Source of the DNA: Candidatus Moraniibacteriota bacterium
GTDB taxonomy: Bacteria > Patescibacteriota > Minisyncoccia > Moranbacterales > UBA11712
Assembly: GCA_030679895.1 (NCBI GenBank)
Contig: JAUXSN010000027.1
Location: 1-39,980 of the forward strand
Length of the DNA: 39,980 bases
Direction: 5' to 3'
The position numbers were made by a program, and so were the translations under genes. Below, piece after piece: positions 1 to 5,420 of the stretch. The notes beneath the pieces were generated by a model, which worked only from the letters and a program-made list of their open reading frames with translations, ran no database searches and was not told the origin of the DNA. Numbering within the stretch: position 1 is the stretch's first letter; each line of letters starts with the position of its first letter.

Positions 1-2628
1 ACCCAGATCTTTATCAAGTCTCTGGTCACTAAAATAGCGTTGTTTTCGGCAGTTGGGATTGTTGCCGCCATTTTTTTGCGCGCCAACTTTTCCTTGGCGA
101 TTCGTTCAAAAATCTTCTGGACGGCAACCTTGCCGGAGGCGTTAATCAGCCAGCCGGTGAATTTAGACAGCCGCCTAATTAAGAAATTGGCCGTTGCGTT
201 GAGCGCGGTAATCGCGGTTTTTTTCGGACTTGCGGCGGCGGCCGATTGGCAGGAAGTCCTAAAATTTATTTCAGGCGCGGCTTTTGGCGCGGCAGACCCT
301 ATCTTCAATAAAAACATTGGATTCTATGTCTTCTCTCTCCCCGTTTTGCAAGCGGGTCTTGGCCTTGCGAAAACACTCGTTATCTTGACGATGATCGGCT
401 GCGCAATCATATATTTTTTGCGAGGTAGCCTTTATTTCCCAGGCTTGTCCGCGCAGGCAGGCCTGCAGTCGCTTAAGCGACTGCAGGTAGAGCGCGCGGC
501 GAGAATCCATCTTGGCGTCTTGCTCGCGATTTTTTTGGCAACCATTGCCGCCGGGGCATATCTTTCTCGCTTTGCATTGCTGACGAGTCAGGATGGCTTA
601 GTGTTTGGCGCGACGTACACAGACGCAACCGTGAAAATATCCATGCTTTGGATCTCAATGGTTACTGCCGTGCTTGCGGCAATTTCGGCCGCCTTTTGGG
701 CATGGAAAGGAAAGTCGTCGCCGCTTATCGGAGCAATCTCTCTTTGTGTTGTCGCGGGAATCGCCGGAGCGGTGATTCCGCTTCTTGTTCAAAAATTGAT
801 TGTTGCCCCCAACGAGCTCGTGAAGGAAACGCCGTTTATCAAGTATAATATCGCTGCTACCCGTCAGGCATTTGCGCTTGATAAAATAGAAGAACGGGAA
901 ATTTCGGGAGACAAGCCCATCACTGCGGCTGATATCTCGGCTAATAATCTTACGGTTAAAAATGTGCGGCTCTGGGACAGGAAACCGCTTTTATCAACTT
1001 TTTCCCAGATTCAAGAAATCAGAACCTATTACGAGTTTACCGAAATTGACAATGATCGCTATATCATAGACGGAGAAATTCGCCAAATCATGCTCTCCCC
1101 GCGGGAGTTGGCATCGGGGAGCCTCCCAAACAGAAACTGGATTAATGAACGACTGACATTTACGCACGGGTATGGCATTGCAGCCGGGCCGGTGAATCAA
1201 GTCACCCCCGAAGGCTTGCCGGTTTTATTTGTTAAGGATTTGCCGCCCAAGTCGGATGCGAAAGAGCTCGAAATTTCGCGTCCGGAAATATATTTTGGCG
1301 AGCTTACGAACGACTACGTTATTGCCAAAACAAAATCCCGTGAATTTGACTATCCCAAGGGCGAAGAAAACGTCTACACGACATATGAGGGCAAGGGCGG
1401 GGTGGAAACAAATTCGCTTCTGCGGCGCCTCTTTTACGCAGCGAAGTTTAAATCCCTTAAGCTGATTTTATCCAACGACATAACCAGTGAAAGCCGCATT
1501 CTGTACTACCGCACTATTGCCGAGAGAGTCGCCAAGATCGCGCCGTTTTTGACCTTTGACCGGGATCCCTATATTGTTGTTGCCGAGGGCAGGATGTATT
1601 GGATCGCCGATGCCTATACCACGAGCGACCGTTATCCATATTCGGAGCCTATGCGGTTAAACGGCGGGGATATAAACTACATCAGAAACTCGGTAAAAGT
1701 GGTGGTTGACGCGTACAGCGGCAGCGTCGTCTTCTATCAAGCGGACGCGGAGGATCCGATTTTAAAAACATACGCCGCGATTTTCCCCGGAACATTCCGG
1801 CCGATGTCAGAGATTCCCGAAAGCCTGGTTCCTCATTTGCGCTATCCGGAAGATATTTTTACCCTGCAGACTGCCGCGTATTTGGTCTATCACATGGATG
1901 ATCCGCAGATTTTTTACAACAAAGAAGACCAGTGGGAGATTCCGGCCATTGTGTCAGAAGGAGGAGATGCATTGCCAGGCGCGATTCCGTCAATGCAGCC
2001 GCGGCACATTATTATGAAGCTGCCTGAAGAGAAAAAAGAGGAATATATTTTAATGCTGCCTTTTACTCCCCGCGCGAAAGACAACCTGTCCGCCTGGATG
2101 GTCGCCCGCAACGATGGAGAAAGCTACGGCAATCTACTGGTCTATCGTTTTCCCAAAGATAAGCTTGTGTTCGGACCAAAACAGATTATAGGCAGAATCA
2201 ATCAGCATCCGGAAATTAGTCAGCAAATCTCGCTGTGGAGCCAAGGCGGGTCGCAAGTAATCCAGGGGCCGCTTTTGGTTATTCCAATCGAGGAATCGCT
2301 CTTGTACGTGCGCCCGCTCTACCTCAAGGCCGAAGCCGGCAAAATTCCGGAGCTCAAGCGGGTCGTTGTGGCGTATGAAAATAAAATTGCCATGGAAGAG
2401 ACGCTGGAAGAGGGGTTGCTCCAAATTTTTGGCAGTGGAGCGGCAGACCCCGCCAGAGATTACATTTCCGACGGGGAAGAGAGTCCGCAGCTGCCAGCCA
2501 AAGACGATCAAGAGCGCTGGAAAAGGGCGGCTGAAGCGTACGAGGAGGCACTGGCCGCGCAAAGAACGGGCGATTGGGCGCGCTACGGCGAAGCAATAGG
2601 GCGACTGGGAGAAATTCTTAAATTTTGA
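1..2628 (+). CDS. UPF0182 family integral membrane protein, 5' end outside the window
   Basis: The reading frame is open from base 1, so the N-terminus is missing; a TTG at 40 is only an internal codon. The visible part starts inside the membrane half: about five hydrophobic segments occupy the first ~270 residues. A long extracytoplasmic domain follows, with runs such as ITAADISANNLTVKNVRLWD, YYEFTEIDNDRY, LTFTHGYG and PEIYFGEL, which are typical of UPF0182 (COG1615). The C-terminal ~60 residues are acidic and rich in Ala/Glu and likely helical. Family members are usually 900-1000 aa, so only ~50-100 residues are probably lost. The molecular function of the family is unknown. A 26-bp perfect palindrome lies inside the coding sequence at 462-487. 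No terminator is visible after the stop; a P-type ATPase remnant begins within about 10 nt. Confidence 0.9.
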   Translation, partial: TQIFIKSLVTKIALFSAVGIVAAIFLRANFSLAIRSKIFWTATLPEALISQPVNLDSRLIKKLAVALSAVIAVFFGLAAAADWQEVLKFISGAAFGAADPIFNKNIGFYVFSLPVLQAGLGLAKTLVILTMIGCAIIYFLRGSLYFPGLSAQAGLQSLKRLQVERAARIHLGVLLAIFLATIAAGAYLSRFALLTSQDGLVFGATYTDATVKISMLWISMVTAVLAAISAAFWAWKGKSSPLIGAISLCVVAGIAGAVIPLLVQKLIVAPNELVKETPFIKYNIAATRQAFALDKIEEREISGDKPITAADISANNLTVKNVRLWDRKPLLSTFSQIQEIRTYYEFTEIDNDRYIIDGEIRQIMLSPRELASGSLPNRNWINERLTFTHGYGIAAGPVNQVTPEGLPVLFVKDLPPKSDAKELEISRPEIYFGELTNDYVIAKTKSREFDYPKGEENVYTTYEGKGGVETNSLLRRLFYAAKFKSLKLILSNDITSESRILYYRTIAERVAKIAPFLTFDRDPYIVVAEGRMYWIADAYTTSDRYPYSEPMRLNGGDINYIRNSVKVVVDAYSGSVVFYQADAEDPILKTYAAIFPGTFRPMSEIPESLVPHLRYPEDIFTLQTAAYLVYHMDDPQIFYNKEDQWEIPAIVSEGGDALPGAIPSMQPRHIIMKLPEEKKEEYILMLPFTPRAKDNLSAWMVARNDGESYGNLLVYRFPKDKLVFGPKQIIGRINQHPEISQQISLWSQGGSQVIQGPLLVIPIEESLLYVRPLYLKAEAGKIPELKRVVVAYENKIAMEETLEEGLLQIFGSGAADPARDYISDGEESPQLPAKDDQERWKRAAEAYEEALAAQRTGDWARYGEAIGRLGEILKF
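462..487. repeat. 26-bp perfect palindrome inside the UPF0182 coding sequence
   Basis: The 13-nt arm CCTGCAGTCGCTT at 462-474 is followed with no spacer by its exact reverse complement at 475-487. A second, smaller palindrome (GCAGGCCTGC) overlaps its left edge. In frame it encodes roughly GLQSLKRLQ, which sits in the cytoplasmic loop between two membrane segments, where an insertion would be tolerated. It may be a REP-like element that entered the gene in frame, but a chance palindrome under coding constraint is not excluded. Confidence 0.7.
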
Positions 2629-2638
2629 TAATTAACCC

Positions 2639-2773
2639 CCTTCGCCCTGCTTGAAAATATTGAAAACAACGCCGCTTAACCTGAAGGATTGGCAGATAAT
2701 TATTCCAATTTTCTTTTTAGTTATTTTGATTGAGGAAATTAGAAAAATTATTTATAATGAAAGAAAGAAGAGA
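2639..2773 (+). pseudogene. C-terminal remnant of a P-type cation ATPase
   Basis: The frame beginning about 2639, just after an in-frame TAA at 2633, reads KTTPLNLKDWQ then a hydrophobic helix then EEIRKIIYNERKK. This aligns without gaps to the last ~35 residues of the intact ATPase at 5421-8108 (TVPLNGKEW, last membrane helix, EEFRKIIY), with about 18 of 31 identities. Nothing upstream of this tail is ATPase-like, because the UPF0182 gene ends at 2628. The frame then runs out of ATPase sequence and into the AI-2E gene in another frame. Nucleotide similarity to the intact copy is low, so the remnant comes from a diverged paralogue and not from a recent duplication or assembly error. A promoter is embedded in it (2730-2758). 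Confidence 0.75.
2730..2758 (+). promoter_or_regulatory. Sigma70-type promoter for the AI-2E gene, inside the ATPase remnant
   Basis: TTGAGG at 2730-2735 and TATAAT at 2753-2758 are separated by exactly 17 nt. Transcription would start near 2765, giving a leader of about 22 nt to the ATG at 2787. The site lies in codons of the ATPase remnant, so part of that remnant may have been kept because it drives the downstream gene. Confidence 0.65.
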
Positions 2774-2786
2774 GTTGTTCAATCGC

Positions 2787-3827
2787 ATGAATCATCAAAA
2801 ATCAGAACTTTATTTCTTGCTCATTCTTCTCGCGGGAATTTTTGTCCTTGCCTTTTTCATTTTCAAGCCTTTTCTCTACGCGCTTATCCTGGCAATGGTT
2901 TTTGCCGCTGTCTTCGAGCCGGTTCATAAAAAGGTTCTCGTTCTTACGCGCGAGAGAAGGGCTTTGGCGGCTTTGCTGACCACCGTCCTCGTTCTTATCG
3001 CCGTCGTTGCTCCTATCATATTTTTCGGTGTACAGATTTTCCAGGAAGCGACAGGGCTGTATTCTTCTCTCGTCGAGAGCGGCGGCGCAACTGATCTTTC
3101 TCGCAGTGTGGGGGATGCGGCACAGAGCCTCAAGAGATTTTTTCCCGTGTCGATAGAATTCTCTCCCGATGTTAACCAATATTTGAAGCCGGGGTTAAAC
3201 TGGCTGCTCTCGCATCTCGGCCCTCTTTTCGCGAATGTTGCAAAAGTAATGCTCGGCGCCTTTATTTTTCTGGTTGCCCTTTATTACTTGTTTAAGGATG
3301 GCCACAAACTTAAAAGGGCTGTTATCACTTTTAGTCCCTTACAGGATATTCACGACGAAACAATTTTTAATAAACTTGCCTTGGCGATTAATTCTGTCAT
3401 CAAAGGAAGTCTTGCGGTGGCGCTCGTTCAAGGCATACTAACAGCAGTCGGGTTCGCTATTTTCGGAGTTCCCAACGCGGCGCTTTGGGGCAGTGTTGCG
3501 GCCGTTGCCGCGCTAATTCCCGGCGTTGGAACAGCCTTGGTGCTCGTTCCGGCGATTATCTTCCTTTTTTTGAGCGGAGAAACTTTTTCCGCGGTCGGCC
3601 TTCTTCTTTGGGGAGTGGCGGCAGTGGGGCTCATTGACAACTTTTTAGGACCGAAACTCGTTGGACAGGGAACACGGCTTCATCCATTTCTTATTCTTCT
3701 TTCTATTTTGGGCGGCATCGGCTTTTTCGGGCCACTGGGATTTCTGCTGGGACCGCTTGTCTTGAGCCTGCTCTTCGCTCTCCTTGAGATTTATTTGGCT
3801 ATCAGCAAAGAACACAAAAGTTTATAA
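2787..3827 (+). CDS. AI-2E family (UPF0118) transporter
   Basis: A polytopic membrane protein of 346 aa from this start. The family pattern is clear: two N-terminal helices (LYFLLILLAGIFVLAF, then FLYALILAMVFAAVFEPV), a third helix, a periplasmic segment of ~80 residues, and five C-terminal helices containing VALVQGILTAVGFAIFGVP, ALIPGVGTALVLVPA and IDNFLGPKLVGQGTRLHP. Members export small solutes such as autoinducer-2, or act as Na+(Li+)/H+ antiporters; the substrate cannot be read from sequence. I chose ATG 2787 because the best promoter ends at 2758, which overlaps the alternative ATG at 2757; a TTG at 2730 is also in frame. No strong Shine-Dalgarno is present. Confidence 0.9.
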   Translation: MNHQKSELYFLLILLAGIFVLAFFIFKPFLYALILAMVFAAVFEPVHKKVLVLTRERRALAALLTTVLVLIAVVAPIIFFGVQIFQEATGLYSSLVESGGATDLSRSVGDAAQSLKRFFPVSIEFSPDVNQYLKPGLNWLLSHLGPLFANVAKVMLGAFIFLVALYYLFKDGHKLKRAVITFSPLQDIHDETIFNKLALAINSVIKGSLAVALVQGILTAVGFAIFGVPNAALWGSVAAVAALIPGVGTALVLVPAIIFLFLSGETFSAVGLLLWGVAAVGLIDNFLGPKLVGQGTRLHPFLILLSILGGIGFFGPLGFLLGPLVLSLLFALLEIYLAISKEHKSL

Positions 3828-3841
3828 ATTTACGACCCGCT

Positions 3842-3931
3842 ATGCCCGACAAAATCAAAAAAATCATTTTTATCATCGTTATCGTCTTGCTTCTCTTTGC
3901 GTTTATGCTTCCTTTAGCGGTTGGCTATTAA
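3842..3931 (+). CDS. Putative 29-aa single-helix membrane peptide
   Basis: ATG at 3842 opens a 29-codon frame: a short basic start (MPDKIKK), then one continuous hydrophobic segment (IIFIIVIVLLLFAFMLPLAV), then TAA. It begins 14 nt after the AI-2E stop on the same strand, so it could be co-transcribed and act as a small membrane accessory. There is no clear Shine-Dalgarno. It is short enough to be chance; the uniformly hydrophobic composition with a positive-inside start is the only positive evidence. Homologues were not checked. Confidence 0.35.
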   Translation: MPDKIKKIIFIIVIVLLLFAFMLPLAVGY

Positions 3932-3968
3932 TAGGTCGAGTGAGGATGGTGTTATGTAAAATCCGCCA

Positions 3969-4001
3969 ATCTCCCACGAATCACCTCCTTTCTAGGGAGA
4001 T
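3969..4001 (+). repeat. Anti-Shine-Dalgarno loop hairpin, copy 1
   Basis: Arms ATCTCCC (3969-3975) and GGGAGAT (3995-4001) pair perfectly over 7 bp and enclose a 19-nt loop. The loop contains ATCACCTCCTTTCT, which matches the universal 3' end of bacterial 16S rRNA including the anti-Shine-Dalgarno CACCTCC. Nineteen consecutive bases (3973-3991) are identical to copy 2 at 8131-8149. In copy 2 one arm base differs but still pairs as G-U. The 16S helices that normally precede this tail are absent. On the opposite strand the same bases read as a strong Shine-Dalgarno before a GTG, but the frames that follow are short and not conserved between copies. Confidence 0.75.
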
Positions 4002-4107
4002 ATTTATCCCGTAGTAAAGCGTTAGCTTTTACTACTGGGACGGTTGAGACCTCCGATTTATCGGAGTAAGAACCCATATGGTCGTTAATAGACCTTGGCA
4101 TCAGGAC

Positions 4108-4170
4108 AACCGCAAAAACTTGCAAAAACTTCAAATAGACAAAAACAGGGATAAACCCTTTTTTTGCGTT
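4108..4170 (+). terminator. Shared 3' module with terminator-like hairpin, copy A
   Basis: This segment starts AACCGCAAAAACTTG and ends in a hairpin with arms around 4140-4150 and 4156-4166 (ACAGGG-ATAAA-CCCTTTT, one mismatch), with the T-run inside and after the 3' arm. It aligns with 5319-5384 over its whole length, where the hairpin is perfect, and more loosely with 8219-8275. It would terminate rightward transcription before the promoter at 4262. Confidence 0.55.
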
Positions 4171-4182
4171 ATCCGCTAGAAA

Positions 4183-4207
4183 ACGATTCATTTCGAGGGA
4201 GATATTT
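4183..4207 (+). repeat. Partial third copy of the hairpin repeat lacking the anti-SD
   Basis: ACGATTCA followed by TTTCGAGGGAGATATTT matches copy 1 (ACGAATCA, then TTTCTAGGGAGATATTT at 3989-4005), but lacks the six bases CCTCCT between the two parts. The right half is 16 of 17 identical to copy 1. Copy 1 and this partial copy bracket about 180 nt. Confidence 0.5.
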
Positions 4208-4261
4208 GGAGTCCGATCCGCTTTGCATTTTTGTGTCAGTATTCATTTTAAGAAAAAATTC

Positions 4262-4270
4262 TGGTATAAT
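4262..4270 (+). promoter_or_regulatory. Extended -10 promoter for the 4323 gene
   Basis: TG-G-TATAAT at 4262-4270 is a perfect extended -10 element. The -35 region (about 4242-4247, TTCATT) is poor, which extended -10 promoters tolerate. Transcription would begin near 4277, leaving a leader of about 45 nt before the ATG at 4323. Confidence 0.6.
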
Positions 4271-4322
4271 TAAATCAATAAAATTTTACTATTTCGTAGC
4301 AATGGAATAATCATTTTAAATT

Positions 4323-5315
4323 ATGGAAAAACAAAAAACAAAAACAAACGATTTTTTCAAAAAAATATTTTCTCCAATAAAACATATTTTTGACCGCAAA
4401 AACGAGCCGCTTCTTCACACTATCGAGTGGATATTCATACTCATTGCTTTTTTCGGTATTGGATTTTCAATGATATATTACCAAAAAACTATTAAGCTCT
4501 ATGAAAAATTGAGCGACAAATATCTTGGGAGCAAGGACGCAATAATACAAACCGCTGAAGAAGAGAAGCTGTTTACCGGAGAAACTATTGCGGAACCCAT
4601 TGACACAACCGATTGGGACACCTACCGAAACCAATGGTACGGCTTTGAGGTGCATCATCCTGATACTTGGAAAAATAATACGCAATACAAAACGGCGACG
4701 GAAAAAAGCGCCCGCTATGAAACTATTTATAAATTCCGAAAGGACGATGATGAAGAAGAAAACCCTTTTTCTGGTTATGATGTTGTTGTTTATTCAGCCC
4801 AAAAAGTGCCAAATATCGAGAATACAAATGAGATTCGCAAAAAAGATGATATTTCCGAGGGCACGGATGCCTGCTCTTTCTCGGAAGAAGTGAATCTGGG
4901 AGAAGAAAACAATCAATATCAAAAAGTAAGCATCAAAGATGACAATCTCTGCTACGAACCAATCTATTTTTACAACATAAGCAAGGGAAACTATGTCTAC
5001 AATATCATTCCAGCAGCCAAAGAAGACACGGAACAATTCTCAAATCCGGAAGAAAAAGCAAACAAAGATTTTCCCGAATTCAAAGAAGCAGTTTCGTCTT
5101 TCAAGTTTATTCCGATAGTAAGGCCCCAAGTTAAAGCGAAACCGAAAATCACCGCCAGAAAGCCGGTTTCGGCAAAAGTGGTGAACGGCAAACTTGTTTG
5201 TGCCAAGAAAAATGACAAGCCTGGCAAAAGCAAGAATGGAAACAAAAAAGGTCACCTTGACCTCGAATGCTGTCTTGACCCGGATGAGACCCCCAATCCT
5301 TGGTGCACATATTAA
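4323..5315 (+). CDS. Membrane-anchored protein of unknown function with a cysteine-rich C-terminus
   Basis: The 330-residue product has a basic cytoplasmic N-terminus (~1-35), one membrane helix (~37-58, WIFILIAFFGIGFSMIYY) and an extracytoplasmic remainder. Residues ~95-115 contain YRNQWYGFEVHHPDTW, a pattern common in small envelope proteins with a PsbP-like or similar beta fold. A linker rich in Lys and Pro (~260-305) leads to a C-terminus with a CC pair and further Cys, ending LECCLDPDETPNPWCTY. I do not recognise a function, but similar Cys tails occur in Patescibacteria hypothetical proteins. It is a single-gene unit with its own extended -10 promoter and a strong terminator 34 nt after the stop. 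Confidence 0.7.
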   Translation: MEKQKTKTNDFFKKIFSPIKHIFDRKNEPLLHTIEWIFILIAFFGIGFSMIYYQKTIKLYEKLSDKYLGSKDAIIQTAEEEKLFTGETIAEPIDTTDWDTYRNQWYGFEVHHPDTWKNNTQYKTATEKSARYETIYKFRKDDDEEENPFSGYDVVVYSAQKVPNIENTNEIRKKDDISEGTDACSFSEEVNLGEENNQYQKVSIKDDNLCYEPIYFYNISKGNYVYNIIPAAKEDTEQFSNPEEKANKDFPEFKEAVSSFKFIPIVRPQVKAKPKITARKPVSAKVVNGKLVCAKKNDKPGKSKNGNKKGHLDLECCLDPDETPNPWCTY

Positions 5316-5318
5316 GAT

Positions 5319-5384
5319 AACCGCAAAAACTTGTAATAGTTTCGTATAAGCAAGAACAGGGATAAAGCCCTGTTCTTGCGTTTT
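5319..5384 (+). terminator. Intrinsic terminator within repeated 3' module, copy B
   Basis: A perfect 12-bp stem GCAAGAACAGGG (5350-5361) / CCCTGTTCTTGC (5368-5379), with a 6-nt loop, is followed by GTTTT. The preceding bases AACCGCAAAAACTTG match copy A at 4108, so terminator and leader form one repeated unit. It follows the stop codon at 5315 directly. Confidence 0.8.
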
Positions 5385-5403
5385 AAAAACTTGTGAATTT
5401 GTG

Positions 5404-5412
5404 TGGTATAAT
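5404..5412 (+). promoter_or_regulatory. Extended -10 promoter placing the ATPase start almost leaderless
   Basis: TG-G-TATAAT at 5404-5412 ends 8 nt before the ATG at 5421. The expected transcription start (about 5419) leaves only 1-3 nt of leader, so the ATPase mRNA is probably leaderless. No -35 box is obvious. Confidence 0.6.
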
Positions 5413-5420
5413 GAAAACCA

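Larger units (their letters stand above)
3969..4170 (+). ncRNA. Candidate structured RNA, copy 1 (anti-SD hairpin to terminator-like hairpin)
   Basis: The 391-nt gap 3932-4322 has no convincing gene but is rich in hairpins. In order: the anti-SD loop hairpin (3969-4001); a long imperfect stem around GTAGTAAAG...CTTTTACTAC (about 4009-4044); CTCCGA-TTTA-TCGGAG (about 4053-4068); GGTC...GACC (about 4080-4094); then a module starting AACCGCAAAAACTTG and ending in a GGG...CCC-TTTTT hairpin (4108-4170). The first and last modules recur in the same order at 8127-8275, while the middle part differs. This conserved-ends, variable-centre layout suggests one transcript of ~200 nt, but no dedicated promoter is clear. 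It could also be the 3' region of the AI-2E transcript or a decayed mobile element. Confidence 0.4.

Noticed and set aside
2134-2562. 142-codon minus-strand frame in the UPF0182 gene
   Set aside because: It is antisense to a well-conserved coding region, with low-complexity composition and no family resemblance.
3898-3990. Minus-strand Shine-Dalgarno (AAAGGAGGTGATT) followed by GTG in the repeat
   Set aside because: The frame after GTG is 24 codons in copy 1 and only 6 in copy 2. It is kept only as an alternative explanation of the repeat.
3969-4001. A true 16S rRNA 3' fragment
   Set aside because: Only about 12-14 bases of the tail match; the preceding helices 44-45 are absent and replaced by an unrelated arm.
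3952-4191. 79-codon minus-strand frame across the anti-SD repeat
   Set aside because: Its codons run through several hairpins, it resembles no known protein, and the frame is not preserved in the second copy of the repeat.
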